From the NCBI RefSeq assembly GCF_050113635.1, contig NZ_JBNJLT010000005.1, positions 1 through 64,000 on the forward strand: a stretch of 64,000 nt of DNA, read 5' to 3'. The DNA is from Marinimicrobium sp050113635 (GTDB lineage: Bacteria > Pseudomonadota > Gammaproteobacteria > Pseudomonadales > Cellvibrionaceae). Shown one piece after another: positions 15,490-24,976 of the stretch (position 1 is the stretch's first letter; the number at the start of each line of letters is the position of its first letter). The position numbers were made by a program, and so were the translations under genes. A model generated the notes under the pieces. It made no database searches. It had not been told where the DNA came from and saw only the letters and a program-made list of their open reading frames with translations.

Positions 15490-16512
15490 ATGACCCAAAA
15501 ACTTACCGTGGCGGTCCTGGGAGGCGGTAGCTTCGGGACAGCGATTGCCAACATTATCGCTGATAACGGGCATCGCACCTATTTATGGATGCGCGACGCG
15601 CAGAGTGCCCGAGAGGCTCAGCAGAACCGGGAGAATCAGCGCTATCTTCCCGGCCACCCCCTGTCTGAGGGAGTGGGAGCGACCTCTGACCTGGAGGAAG
15701 CGGTGGGTCGCAGTGAGCTTGTTTTTGTCTCAATACCGAGCCACTCTTTTCGCTCGGTGACCCGCAAAATCGCGCCACTACTCAGGCCAGAGGCCATGGT
15801 GGTGAGCACAGCCAAAGGGATCGAACCCGAGGGCTTTACCCTGATGAGCCAAGTGCTGGAGCAAGAGTTGCCTGAGCACGCCATCGGTGTGCTCAGCGGG
15901 CCCAATTTCGCCCGTGAAATCGTGGCGCGGCAGCAAACAGGCACCGTGATAGCGAGTGAGAGTAAGGCACTGGTGGAGTGTGTGCAGAGCTGTTTGCGCT
16001 CTGAAACGTTCCGCGTCTATGCCAACCCGGACCGTTATGGTGTGGAGTTGGGTGGAGCACTTAAGAATATCTACGCCATTGTCTGTGGTATGGCGGCCGC
16101 CCTTGGGGCCGGCCATAATACTCAGGCAATGCTCCTGACTCGTAGCTTGGCAGAGATGGGGCGTTTTGCGGCCGCCATGGGCGCCAATCCAATGACCTTT
16201 CTCGGGCTGGCGGGTGTCGGGGACCTGATTCTCACCTGTACGTCTGACCTGAGCCGAAACTATCGGGTGGGTTATGCCTTGGGGCAGGGTAAGCCGCTGG
16301 AGGAAATCATTGCGGGGTTGGGGCAGGTGGCTGAAGGTGTGAACACATTGCGGCAGGTGAAACAAAAGGCGGATGAACTCGATGTTTACATGCCGCTGGT
16401 GACGGGATTGTTTGCCGTGCTGTTTGAAGACCAGTCCATTGCGGATGTGGCGCGTAAATTAATGCTGGGCGAACAGAACCACGATGTGGAATACATGGGA
16501 GCTGACCAATGA
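15490..16512 (+). CDS. gpsA: glycerol-3-phosphate dehydrogenase [NAD(P)+]
   Basis: 340 aa. Makes sn-glycerol 3-phosphate from dihydroxyacetone phosphate for phospholipid synthesis. The nucleotide loop LGGGSFGTA (10-18), GPNFARE and the catalytic region LKNIYAI are present. The ATG at 15490 is preferred over an upstream in-frame GTG (15469) because of the aggatgg ribosome binding site 10 nt before it. First gene of a five-gene run with overlaps or very short gaps. Confidence 0.96.
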   Translation: MTQKLTVAVLGGGSFGTAIANIIADNGHRTYLWMRDAQSAREAQQNRENQRYLPGHPLSEGVGATSDLEEAVGRSELVFVSIPSHSFRSVTRKIAPLLRPEAMVVSTAKGIEPEGFTLMSQVLEQELPEHAIGVLSGPNFAREIVARQQTGTVIASESKALVECVQSCLRSETFRVYANPDRYGVELGGALKNIYAIVCGMAAALGAGHNTQAMLLTRSLAEMGRFAAAMGANPMTFLGLAGVGDLILTCTSDLSRNYRVGYALGQGKPLEEIIAGLGQVAEGVNTLRQVKQKADELDVYMPLVTGLFAVLFEDQSIADVARKLMLGEQNHDVEYMGADQ

Positions 16513-16916
16513 GTAATAATACGCTGAAAGAGAATTTGACCTCGGGGACGCATTGGCTGCGTCTACTCTACATGCTGTTATTCGCCGTTATCCTGTATGT
16601 GGCCGGCCTGGTCATGGGTGTGATTGTGGTATTGCAGTTTTTATTCGCATTAATCGGGGGCGCACCCAATGGGAATTTGCAGCAGTTTGGTGATTCTCTG
16701 GCGCTGTATATTTACCGAATCCTGCAGTTTCTGACCTACAGTCGTAACGACAAACCGTTTCCATTCAGTGACTGGCCTTCGCCGGATCATCCTTCAGGCC
16801 CGCAGGATCCCGTGGGAACGTTCGATGGGGTCCACACCGTTGAACCGGGGGCTCATACCGTGGACCCCGCGCAAGACGATCAGCGCAAACCGGGTGAAGA
16901 ATCACCGCGTTCTTGA
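16509..16916 (+). CDS. DUF4389 membrane protein
   Basis: 135 aa. Two hydrophobic segments (about 19-55) are followed by the DUF4389 signature around IYRILQFLTYSRNDKPFPFSDW-type residues and a Pro/acidic tail. Function unknown. ATGA overlap with gpsA. The gpsA-DUF4389-sixA order is conserved in pseudomonads. Confidence 0.85.
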   Translation: MSNNTLKENLTSGTHWLRLLYMLLFAVILYVAGLVMGVIVVLQFLFALIGGAPNGNLQQFGDSLALYIYRILQFLTYSRNDKPFPFSDWPSPDHPSGPQDPVGTFDGVHTVEPGAHTVDPAQDDQRKPGEESPRS

Positions 16917-16926
16917 GGCTGCTCCG

Positions 16927-17397
16927 ATGAAAACCTTGCTGATTATGAGACATGGCCAAGCGCAGGCTCACGCCGCATCGGATTCGTTGCGCGAGCTTAC
17001 CGAGCGGGGGCGTCAGGATGTCTCCAGTGTCTGTCGGGCGCTCTCTTCCGAGCTGGCGCAGTCGACGCAGCTTTGGATGAGCCCTTATCGGCGCGCTCGG
17101 CAGACGATGGACATTCTGGTTGGCACTCTGGGCGTGAACATCGAGCCTCAGGAAGTCAACTCACTGACGCCCGAGTCGTCACCCAAGTCGCTGTGCGAGG
17201 CGCTGGAGCAGCACGATGCGAACCGGTTTCTGATTGTCAGCCATATGCCACTGGTGGCGGATCTGGTGCAATACTTAACGGGGGCCGAACCCGGGCGATA
17301 CGTGTTCGGAACGGCCTCCGTCGCTCGGATCGACGCGGAAGTGTTTGCGGGCGGGCTGGGGCAACTGTGCTGGCTGCGACACCGAGAGGATTTCTGA
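16927..17397 (+). CDS. sixA: phosphohistidine phosphatase SixA
   Basis: 156 aa, histidine phosphatase fold. The catalytic RHG is at 8-10 and the second His lies in VSHMPLV. SixA removes phosphate from His on HPt domains or the PTS protein NPr. The ATG at 16927 sits 10 bp after the DUF4389 stop; a longer in-frame extension overlapping that gene is not supported. Confidence 0.9.
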   Translation: MKTLLIMRHGQAQAHAASDSLRELTERGRQDVSSVCRALSSELAQSTQLWMSPYRRARQTMDILVGTLGVNIEPQEVNSLTPESSPKSLCEALEQHDANRFLIVSHMPLVADLVQYLTGAEPGRYVFGTASVARIDAEVFAGGLGQLCWLRHREDF

Positions 17398-18389
17398 TGC
17401 GAAGGGCTTTGCTTCAGTGTCATAACGTTGGCGCCGTTTGCCTGAGAGCCCGACGCTGGCGCACAGGCATTTATCTGGGCCTTCTGCTCACTGTAGTGAG
17501 CGTCGCCCCGGCGGTAGCGAAGGAGCAAAGTGCACGGGTCATTCGCTATCCGGAAATGGGGAGCGAAGTGGATCAGCGCAATGATTATTTTGTGCAAATG
17601 TTGAAGTTGGCGCTGGGAAAAACTCGAGGCAGCGAGGGGGATTTTCAACTGGAACCCGTTGCGTTGAATGTGCCTCAGGGGCGCATTCTGAGAATGCTTT
17701 CCGTGGGTGACCAAGTAGACGTCTTGTGGAGTATGACCAGTCGCGAACGAGAACGTTATTTGCGTCCGGTGCGGATCCCCTTGACCAAGGGCCTGACGGG
17801 TTATCGCCTGCTGATTATCCGACAAATGGATGCGGATGAATTTTCAGACATTCAAACGGCTGAACAACTGGCCGAGCAAACCGCCGGGCAGGAAGAGGAT
17901 TGGCCGGATACTCAGATTTTGCGCCACAATCGCTTACCCGTGACCACGAGTGGTTATCTTGCCTTGTTCACGATGTTGCATCGTGAGCGTATTGATTACA
18001 TTCCTCGTGCCATGGTTGAGCCCTGGGCTGAGCTGGCCAGAAGACCTGAGCTGAATCTGGTGGTTGCGCCGAACCTGCTGTTGCATTATCCGTCCGCCAG
18101 TTACTTTTTTGTTCAGCAAGACAATGAAGCGTTAGCGGCCCGCCTGGAGCGGGGGCTTGAAAAAGCACTGGCCGATGGCAGTTTTGATCGACTGTTCTAC
18201 GGCTATTCGGGCCATCAAATTATGTTTCACCGCAGTAACGTGCATCAGCGTCGGATCCTGCGGCTTGAGAATCCGCTGTTGCCGGAGAAAACGCCACTGG
18301 ATCGGAAGGCGTTATGGTGGCACCCCGACGACCACGATTCGGAAACGTTAGGGGCAGAAGCTTCTGGCACCGTGAACGGGCTGCAATGA
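17397..18389 (+). CDS. periplasmic substrate-binding protein (SBP_bac_3-like), orphan
   Basis: 330 aa. A long basic N-terminus and hydrophobic segment (about 24-42, ending APAVAKE) form a signal peptide. The remainder resembles family-3 solute-binding proteins: an RVIRYPEMGSE opening strand, LRMLSVGDQVDVLWSMTS and a C-terminal lobe with RLERGLEKALADGSFDRLF. No ABC permease or ATPase, nor a sensor kinase, is adjacent. Start overlaps sixA (TGATG); stop overlaps the next gene (ATGA). Confidence 0.75.
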   Translation: MRRALLQCHNVGAVCLRARRWRTGIYLGLLLTVVSVAPAVAKEQSARVIRYPEMGSEVDQRNDYFVQMLKLALGKTRGSEGDFQLEPVALNVPQGRILRMLSVGDQVDVLWSMTSRERERYLRPVRIPLTKGLTGYRLLIIRQMDADEFSDIQTAEQLAEQTAGQEEDWPDTQILRHNRLPVTTSGYLALFTMLHRERIDYIPRAMVEPWAELARRPELNLVVAPNLLLHYPSASYFFVQQDNEALAARLERGLEKALADGSFDRLFYGYSGHQIMFHRSNVHQRRILRLENPLLPEKTPLDRKALWWHPDDHDSETLGAEASGTVNGLQ

Positions 18390-19258
18390 ATCCTGTTAAG
18401 CGTGAGCGCCGTTTCGAGCTGAATGGGTTGACCATTGCGGCGCAGGAGTGGGGATCGCCCGGCGCGCCAGCGGTCATGGCCCTTCATGGCTGGCTCGATA
18501 ACAGCGCCAGTTTTGAGCGACTGGTGCCTTTCCTGAATCACATTCATCTGGTAGCGCTGGACCTGGCCGGTCATGGACAAAGCGATCATCGCCCGGGTGT
18601 TGGACCCTACAATATCTGGGAAGACGTTCCGGAAATATTCGAAGTGGCGAACCAGCTTGGCTGGCCCAGTTTTACGTTGATGGGGCATTCGCGGGGCGGC
18701 ATTATCGGGATGCTTGCGGCGGGAACTTTCCCCGCGCGTATTGAGCGGCTGGTGCTGATTGAGGCGCTGTGGCCGGAAGTGCATATTTCCGAGCAAGCTC
18801 CGGGGCAGCTGAGGCGCTCCATTGAAGGCCTTGACGCATTGCAACACAAGCGAGTGCCAGTGTATCAGGATCTGGCGCTCGCGATTCGCGCCCGCGAGCG
18901 GGGCATGTTTCCGCTCGGTCATGAGGCGGCTCGACTGCTGACTGAGCGCGGCGTCAGGTCCATTGAAGGGGGGTACACCTGGAGTACCGATCAGCGTCTG
19001 CTGGCGCCATCAGCGGTTAAGTTGACTGAGCCGGTCATCACCGCCTTTCTAAAAGAAGCTTCCGCGCCCATGGCCATGATTTTGGGCAAAGAGGGTATTC
19101 CATCCCTGTTTGGTCACTATCGTGACGCGCTACAATGTTTCCCGGCCGGGTTACAAACCTTGCAGCTGCCAGGAGGGCACCATCTGCATCTGGAATCCCA
19201 GGCAGAGTGTGTGGCGAATGCGATCAACCGATTTCTGGCCTATGACGTTATCTGTTAA
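18386..19258 (+). CDS. alpha/beta hydrolase
   Basis: 290 aa. The oxyanion segment ALHGWLDN (32-39), the nucleophile elbow GHSRGG (Ser102) and a C-terminal GGHHLHLE supplying the catalytic His mark a serine hydrolase. It resembles the serine hydrolase-like/esterase branch; substrate unknown. Last gene of the gpsA run. Confidence 0.88.
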   Translation: MNPVKRERRFELNGLTIAAQEWGSPGAPAVMALHGWLDNSASFERLVPFLNHIHLVALDLAGHGQSDHRPGVGPYNIWEDVPEIFEVANQLGWPSFTLMGHSRGGIIGMLAAGTFPARIERLVLIEALWPEVHISEQAPGQLRRSIEGLDALQHKRVPVYQDLALAIRARERGMFPLGHEAARLLTERGVRSIEGGYTWSTDQRLLAPSAVKLTEPVITAFLKEASAPMAMILGKEGIPSLFGHYRDALQCFPAGLQTLQLPGGHHLHLESQAECVANAINRFLAYDVIC

Positions 19259-19295
19259 GCTTCAACCCCTTGAGACGGGCTGACAGAGAATTGCC

Positions 19296-20282
19296 ATGCA
19301 GGTTTTATCCCACACTTCCCGCCTTCTGGCGCCTGTCGCCTTACCTCTGCCTTTCTCGTTCTTCCTGAGGGTGTTCCTGGCAGGGCTTTTCTCTGCGGTA
19401 TTCGCCCAGGCGCCGTGTGCGGCACAGTCCGAGGGTTTCCCGCCGCTGGGCGACTTCCCTGACGCCCGGGTCGTTACGCGTGAATTTCAGCCCAGTGGGA
19501 CCTACGTTCTGGCGCTGGGCACCTACAAAAAGGTGGGCGGTACCTGGGTAGCAGATCGCGAACAACGCGTGCCTGGTCCATTAAGTCGGCGTACTCTGGA
19601 ACTGCCCTCCGGCTTCAGTGCCCGAGAGGGGTTTGATTTCTACCGCAAGCAGTTCGATGGTTATCGGATGCGTGAGTTATTCGCTTGTGAGCAGCGCGAG
19701 TGCGGGGGCAGTATCAACTGGGCAAACAACCATTTTAACGTTATTCAGCTATATGGGCTGGACCAGTTTCAATACTACGGGGTTTACGAAATCGCTGACG
19801 CTTCGTCGGTGTACTACGCCAGCCTTTACGCGGTGCAGCGGGGTAATCGGCGCGTGTATGTGCAGCTGGATTTGGTCAGGGCTCCAGAGGCATCCCAGGC
19901 TGCGGCGCTGGCTGAAAACCCCGCGAGTTTTCATCGCCAGTTGCGGGAGCAGGGCTACTTCGTGTTGCCCGGTTTTGAAGTGACCGGTGCCTCGGACGCA
20001 TGGAGCGTATCGACTGCAGAAGGCGTGATCACGGCGCTGGCCGCGCTCTTGAGGCAGGAGCCGGAGTGGCAAATTGCGCTGGTTGGCCACGACGATGGCC
20101 CGTCCTCTCTCCAGGTTCAGCGGGATCAATCGTTGGCCTATGCGCGGCAAGTACGCGGTCAGCTCGTCAATAAAGGCGTGGCCGAGTCGCGTATCAAGGT
20201 GTTCGGGGTGGGCGGTCTCGCTCCGGCGGGTCGCGGTGATCGCAGTGCGAGAGTGGAAGTGGTATTGATTGCAAAAGAGTAG
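19296..20282 (+). CDS. DUF4892/OmpA-like envelope protein
   Basis: 328 aa. A signal peptide covers about 1-47 (cleavage near CAAQS). Residues 50-205 match DUF4892, common in pseudomonads, and residues 230-325 resemble an OmpA C-terminal peptidoglycan-binding domain (ALVGHDDGPSS, SLAYARQVRGQLVNKGV, SARVEVVL), although the canonical NxxLSxxRA motif is degenerate. Probably periplasmic; function unknown. Confidence 0.75.
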   Translation: MQVLSHTSRLLAPVALPLPFSFFLRVFLAGLFSAVFAQAPCAAQSEGFPPLGDFPDARVVTREFQPSGTYVLALGTYKKVGGTWVADREQRVPGPLSRRTLELPSGFSAREGFDFYRKQFDGYRMRELFACEQRECGGSINWANNHFNVIQLYGLDQFQYYGVYEIADASSVYYASLYAVQRGNRRVYVQLDLVRAPEASQAAALAENPASFHRQLREQGYFVLPGFEVTGASDAWSVSTAEGVITALAALLRQEPEWQIALVGHDDGPSSLQVQRDQSLAYARQVRGQLVNKGVAESRIKVFGVGGLAPAGRGDRSARVEVVLIAKE

Positions 20283-20345
20283 GCTACAGCCAAAAGGCCG
20301 TAAGAACGGCGGGGCATGTCGGCGCGACGGTCAGTCGCGCAACAC

Positions 20346-20888
20346 TCAATCCCGCAATAAGGAGAGAAATTCCGAACGAGTGGCTTGATTGCTGCGAAAA
20401 CTGCCCAGCATTGCAGAGGTCTTCATCAGCGAGTTTTGCTTCTCCACACCGCGCATCATCATGCACATGTGTTTGGCCTCAATAATGACCCCGACACCCG
20501 AAGCGCCGGTAATGTCTTGAATGCACTCGGCGATTTGCAGGGTCAACTGCTCCTGGATTTGCAGCCGACGGGCAAACATGTCAACAATTCGCGCCACTTT
20601 GGATAACCCCAACACATGGCCGGTCGGGATGTAGGCTACGTGGGCCTTGCCAATAAACGGCAGTAAATGATGCTCGCACAGTGAATAGAGTTCAATATCC
20701 TTCACCATGATCATCTCGCTGGAGTCCGACGGGAACAGCGCTCCATTCACCACTTCCTCGATACTCTGCCCATACCCCTTGGTAAGAAACTGGAAAGCCT
20801 TGGCGGCTCGTTTAGGGGTATCAACAAGACCGGGTCGGCTCAGATCTTCACCGATGCCTTCGATAATCCGGGCGAAATGTTCGTTCAT
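20346..20888 (-). CDS. folE: GTP cyclohydrolase I
   Basis: 180 aa, type IA. Converts GTP to 7,8-dihydroneopterin triphosphate, the first step of folate synthesis. The zinc site is visible as CEHHLLPF (71-78) together with a later HMCMMMRGV segment carrying the second Cys. Monocistronic and divergent from prmB. Confidence 0.95.
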   Translation of the reverse strand: MNEHFARIIEGIGEDLSRPGLVDTPKRAAKAFQFLTKGYGQSIEEVVNGALFPSDSSEMIMVKDIELYSLCEHHLLPFIGKAHVAYIPTGHVLGLSKVARIVDMFARRLQIQEQLTLQIAECIQDITGASGVGVIIEAKHMCMMMRGVEKQNSLMKTSAMLGSFRSNQATRSEFLSLLRD

Positions 20889-21077
20889 GGCGCTGTCCTC
20901 GGCCTCAAGCGGGCCTCGTGCTTTTCTGGAGGGCGGTTACCCTACGACAAGCCACTCATTTGGTAAAGCGTTTTTTGTCGTGGATGGCCTCGCCTGGGCG
21001 GCGAATGATTCGCCAGAAAATGGCTGATAAGCGGTACAATAACCCATCTCTATAATTGCGCCATAAGGAATCCGTAC

Positions 21078-21989
21078 GTGCCAGTTACGCCACAATCGCC
21101 CGAGTGGGCACCGTTAACCACTGTTCGCGACTTTATCCGCTGGGGGGCCAGTCGTTTTGGTGCGGAGGGGGTGTATTTTGGCCACGGTACGGACAACGCA
21201 TGGGATGAGGCGGTGCAGCTGGTTCTCCACGCTCTGCATCTGCCCGTTCAAAACAGTCGCCAGGAATGGCTTGATGCGACGTTGACGGATCCTGAACGGC
21301 TGGCGGTGGTGAACCTTTTGCAGCGCCGAATCGACGAGCGTCTGCCTGCCGCCTATCTCACTGGTGAGGCCTGGTTTTGTGGCTTGAAGTTCCAGGTGGA
21401 CAGCCGCGTTCTGGTGCCGCGTTCGCCGATTGCCGAGCTGATCGAAGCCGGCTTCCAGCCTTGGCTTGATGGTGAACCCGAGCGGGTGCTCGATCTGTGT
21501 ACCGGCAGCGGCTGCATCGGCATCGCCTGCGCTTATGCCTTCCCGGAGGCGCAGATTGATGTGAGTGACATCTCCGCCGATGCGTTGAGCGTCGCCCGGG
21601 CCAATATCACCCAGCATCAACTTGAAGGGCGGGTGCGCGCGGTGGAGTCCGATCTTTTCGCGGCGCTGCGTGGCGAGTGCTATGACATCATCGTCAGCAA
21701 CCCGCCTTATGTGGACGCGTCTGATTTGGCGGCTATGCCCGCTGAGTATCACGCAGAACCCAGCATCGGTCTCGGTTCCGGTGAAGATGGTCTGGATTTC
21801 ACCCGTCGTCTGCTGGTAGAAGCCCGGGACCACCTGAATGACGATGGCATTTTGGTGGTAGAGGTTGGTAATTCCCAGGTCGCGTTAGAGTCGGCGTTCC
21901 CTGAATTGCCCTTTGCCTGGGTCGAGTTCGAGCGTGGCGGGCACGGTGTGTTCGTACTGAGTGCGCGAGCACTGTCCGCGTTTATATAA
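21078..21989 (+). CDS. prmB: ribosomal protein L3 glutamine methyltransferase PrmB
   Basis: 303 aa, GTG start with aagga upstream. N-terminal helical domain, then a SAM-dependent fold with VLDLCTGSGCIGIA and the catalytic NPPY in IVSNPPYVD. PrmB methylates the Gln of L3; PrmC/HemK is the alternative but is usually beside prfA, while prmB is beside aroC as here. Confidence 0.92.
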   Translation: MPVTPQSPEWAPLTTVRDFIRWGASRFGAEGVYFGHGTDNAWDEAVQLVLHALHLPVQNSRQEWLDATLTDPERLAVVNLLQRRIDERLPAAYLTGEAWFCGLKFQVDSRVLVPRSPIAELIEAGFQPWLDGEPERVLDLCTGSGCIGIACAYAFPEAQIDVSDISADALSVARANITQHQLEGRVRAVESDLFAALRGECYDIIVSNPPYVDASDLAAMPAEYHAEPSIGLGSGEDGLDFTRRLLVEARDHLNDDGILVVEVGNSQVALESAFPELPFAWVEFERGGHGVFVLSARALSAFI

Positions 21990-22038
21990 GGTATAATGCC
22001 CGCAATCCACACAACAACAGGAACCATCGGAACCCCTT

Positions 22039-23136
22039 ATGTCCGGCAATACTTTTGGCAAGCTGTTCACACTCACTACCTTTGGCGAAAGCCATGGCCC
22101 CGCCCTGGGTGCCATCGTGGACGGTTGCCCGCCCGGACTGGCCTTGACTGAGGAAGATCTGCAGCGGGATCTGGATCGGCGCAAGCCAGGGCAGTCTCGC
22201 TATACCACCCAGCGGCGTGAAGCGGACCAAGTGCGCATTTTGTCCGGCGTTTTTGAAGGCAAAACCACCGGCACCCCGATTGGACTGTTAATTGAAAATA
22301 CCGATCAGCGGTCCAAAGACTACTCGAAAATCAAAGACCAGTTTCGTCCGGCGCACGCCGACTATACCTACCACCACAAATATGGCATTCGGGACTATCG
22401 TGGGGGCGGCCGTTCGTCTGCTCGGGAAACGGCTATGCGAGTGGCGGCGGGGGCGATCGCCAAGAAATATTTGCGCGAGCACTGTGGCATTGAGGTGCGC
22501 GGCTACCTCTCTCAGCTCGGCCCCATTGCCATCGAGAAAGTGGATTGGAACCAGATCAGCGAGAACCCGTTTTTCTGCCCGGACGTCGACAAAGTGTCGG
22601 CAATGGAAACGTACATGCAGGCTCTCGCCAAAGAAGGAAACTCAGTGGGTGCCAGAATTACGGTGGTGGCCACTGGGGTCAAGCCCGGTTTGGGAGAACC
22701 GATCTTTGACCGTCTGGACGCAGAGATTGCCCATGGCCTGATGAGTATCAATGCCGTGAAAGGCGTGGAAATTGGCGCGGGTTTTGACTCGGTGGCTCAA
22801 AAAGGCACCGAACATCGTGATGAAATGACGCCCCAGGGTTTTTTGTCGAACCATGCCGGTGGTGTGCTGGGAGGAATTTCCTCCGGTCAGGATATCGTCG
22901 CGCACCTGGCGCTCAAGCCTACTTCCAGCTTGCGGGTTCCGGGCCGTGGCATCGATATTCATGGCGAGCCCACCGAGGTGGTGACCACTGGGCGTCATGA
23001 TCCTTGCGTAGGTATTCGTGCAACCCCCATTGCCGAAGCCATGCTGGCGTTGGTTTTGATGGATCACACCTTGCGCCATCGTGCCCAGAACGCCGGCGTG
23101 CGCACTGAGACCCCGATCATCCCCGGGCAGGCTTAA
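22039..23136 (+). CDS. aroC: chorismate synthase
   Basis: 365 aa. Converts EPSP to chorismate with reduced FMN, the last shared step of aromatic amino acid synthesis. Signatures FGESHGPALG near the N-terminus, RGGGRSSARET in the centre and a C-terminal DPCVGIRATPIAEAM are intact. A TATAAT (21992-21997) lies 40 bp before the start; no good -35 accompanies it. Confidence 0.97.
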   Translation: MSGNTFGKLFTLTTFGESHGPALGAIVDGCPPGLALTEEDLQRDLDRRKPGQSRYTTQRREADQVRILSGVFEGKTTGTPIGLLIENTDQRSKDYSKIKDQFRPAHADYTYHHKYGIRDYRGGGRSSARETAMRVAAGAIAKKYLREHCGIEVRGYLSQLGPIAIEKVDWNQISENPFFCPDVDKVSAMETYMQALAKEGNSVGARITVVATGVKPGLGEPIFDRLDAEIAHGLMSINAVKGVEIGAGFDSVAQKGTEHRDEMTPQGFLSNHAGGVLGGISSGQDIVAHLALKPTSSLRVPGRGIDIHGEPTEVVTTGRHDPCVGIRATPIAEAMLALVLMDHTLRHRAQNAGVRTETPIIPGQA

Positions 23137-23231
23137 CCGACGGGTACAAAACCGCCCCATAGCTGTGGCATGCTGGAGGACCGCCGGTGCTCCAGCGGCA
23201 TCGGGTGGCTTGTACAACACTGGAGTCGGCT

Positions 23232-24008
23232 ATGCAGGACCTTGCGCTTTCCCTGATACAAACCGCTATTGAGCCGGACAACCCCGAGTTCAATCTCAAG
23301 GCCTATGAACGCTGGCTGGTCAATGCCGGTGACAGTGATCTGGTGATTCTTCCGGAAGTGTTTACCACGGGTTTTAGTGCCACGGCACGTGCTCACGCTG
23401 AAGTCGAGGGCGGGCGAGCCTATCAATGGTTGGCCCACTGGGCGAAAAAGCTCGATGCGGTGATGACCGGCTCTTTGGTAGTACGGGAGGGAAGTGAGTA
23501 CAGCAATCGGCTCGTGTGGATGCGCCCCGACGGCTCTTTCACTCACTATGATAAGCGCCACTTGTTCCGCATGGCGGGCGAGCACCAGCGCTATCGTATG
23601 GGCGATCAGCGTTTGGTAGTGGAACTCAACGGTTGGCGGGTATTGCCTCTGGTGTGTTACGACCTGCGCTTTCCTGTGTGGTGCCGCAACCAGAATGATT
23701 ATGATCTTGCGCTGTTTGTCGCCAACTGGCCGGCAGCACGGGCGCTGCATTGGCAGCGTCTCTCACAGGCCAGAGCGATTGAAAACCTCAGCTATGTTGC
23801 CGCTGTTAACCGTATTGGTCGAGATGAAAAGGAGCAGGATTATCGCGGCGATAGTGCGGTCTATGGCCCCGCTGGCGAAGTGCTTCTGGATGCCGCCAGT
23901 GAGGAGGGGCGTTTTTCCTGTGTACTCAGTGCAGAGCGGCTGACTTCTTATCGCCAATCGTTTCCGGCCTGGATGGATGCGGACGACTTTGAGCTGGTAA
24001 GGCGTTAA
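23232..24008 (+). CDS. nitrilase-family omega-amidase (YafV type)
   Basis: 258 aa from the ATG at 23232; an upstream in-frame start (23187) adds residues not found in the family. Carbon-nitrogen hydrolase fold with the catalytic triad visible: Glu42 (LPEVFTTGF), Lys108 (YDKRHLF) and Cys142 (LVCYDLRFP). The FTTGFS segment is typical of YafV, which hydrolyses alpha-ketoglutaramate in methionine salvage and amide repair. Confidence 0.88.
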   Translation: MQDLALSLIQTAIEPDNPEFNLKAYERWLVNAGDSDLVILPEVFTTGFSATARAHAEVEGGRAYQWLAHWAKKLDAVMTGSLVVREGSEYSNRLVWMRPDGSFTHYDKRHLFRMAGEHQRYRMGDQRLVVELNGWRVLPLVCYDLRFPVWCRNQNDYDLALFVANWPAARALHWQRLSQARAIENLSYVAAVNRIGRDEKEQDYRGDSAVYGPAGEVLLDAASEEGRFSCVLSAERLTSYRQSFPAWMDADDFELVRR

Positions 24009-24064
24009 AAAACGAGAGGTGAGAGGGGGGAGGGCGAAAGCGCCCTCCACCGACAGCGCCTCTG

Positions 24065-24820
24065 CTAGAAGTGCAGGGTCAAGGCTGCATAGGGTCCCTT
24101 GATGTCCACGTCGGCGGTGACATCTTCATTGATATCCAGTGACATTTGCCGGTAGCCCAGTTCTATCCCGAGGTCTAGCACCGAATCGATAAAGCGGTAG
24201 CCGATGTTGGCGCTCATGTCGCTCAGATCATTGTCATCATAGCTGATGATATTGGCTTGCACACCGACGTACAGTCCGGTTAAAGGCAGATCGAACTGCG
24301 CCTTCCCGTAAATCATGGGAATGGCCTCGTCCAGATCCACGTATTGGCTGTTGAGGTTGCCTTCGGCCTGGACGTAGCCATCAAACTGGCGAACTGTCAC
24401 CCCTAAATCCAGATTGACCCAGTTGTCCAGTAACTCGTAATAGAGTGTGTAATCCGTGTGGGTCAGGTCGACGTCTGTAGCCACGTCGTCACCGACTACG
24501 AACGTTTCGCCGTCCAGTGTAAAGCTCTGGGTAATCATCGCCGATTGCCGACTGCTTAAATCCGTATGTTGAATACGCGCGTTAGGCAAAATGGGGATGG
24601 GGTGCTCGAAAGCGATGTAGAAAAAGTTATTGTCGCTGTCCTTCAGGCCAAGCTCGTCGACATAAATGCTGTTGTCGCTGTCGCCCAGTAAGCCAGAGTA
24701 ATCGCTCTGCCACTGACCGGCGCCCACGTAGACGCCCAGCACGTCGGCCGCCGCAAACGGTGCCGCCAGCACCAGGCCGCTGGCCAGTATCGTTTTTTTC
24801 ATAACCGTATTCCCATTCAT
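24065..24820 (-). CDS. TIGR04219-family outer membrane beta-barrel protein
   Basis: 251 aa. Signal peptide ends at about AAPFAAADV; the mature part alternates beta strands and loops and ends in the outer-membrane motif AALTLHF with terminal Phe. Family is of unknown function. Start chosen at ATG 24820 because gggag lies about 5 nt upstream; ATG 24802, at the MKKT of the signal peptide, is the alternative. A hairpin (24029-24048) separates it from the convergent amidase gene. Confidence 0.8.
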   Translation of the reverse strand: MNGNTVMKKTILASGLVLAAPFAAADVLGVYVGAGQWQSDYSGLLGDSDNSIYVDELGLKDSDNNFFYIAFEHPIPILPNARIQHTDLSSRQSAMITQSFTLDGETFVVGDDVATDVDLTHTDYTLYYELLDNWVNLDLGVTVRQFDGYVQAEGNLNSQYVDLDEAIPMIYGKAQFDLPLTGLYVGVQANIISYDDNDLSDMSANIGYRFIDSVLDLGIELGYRQMSLDINEDVTADVDIKGPYAALTLHF

Positions 24821-24976
24821 GACAACTCCCATTGCTATTGGGGTGAATAAACTACTCACTATAGTAGCAGAGCAGGGAGTGAAAAGTGTGATTCGTTGGG
24901 TGTGGGGCGTAACTCTTGCGAAGCGGGGTGCCGTGCAGAGAAAAAGACGAAAAGTAACCCGCCCTGCTTGATATTG

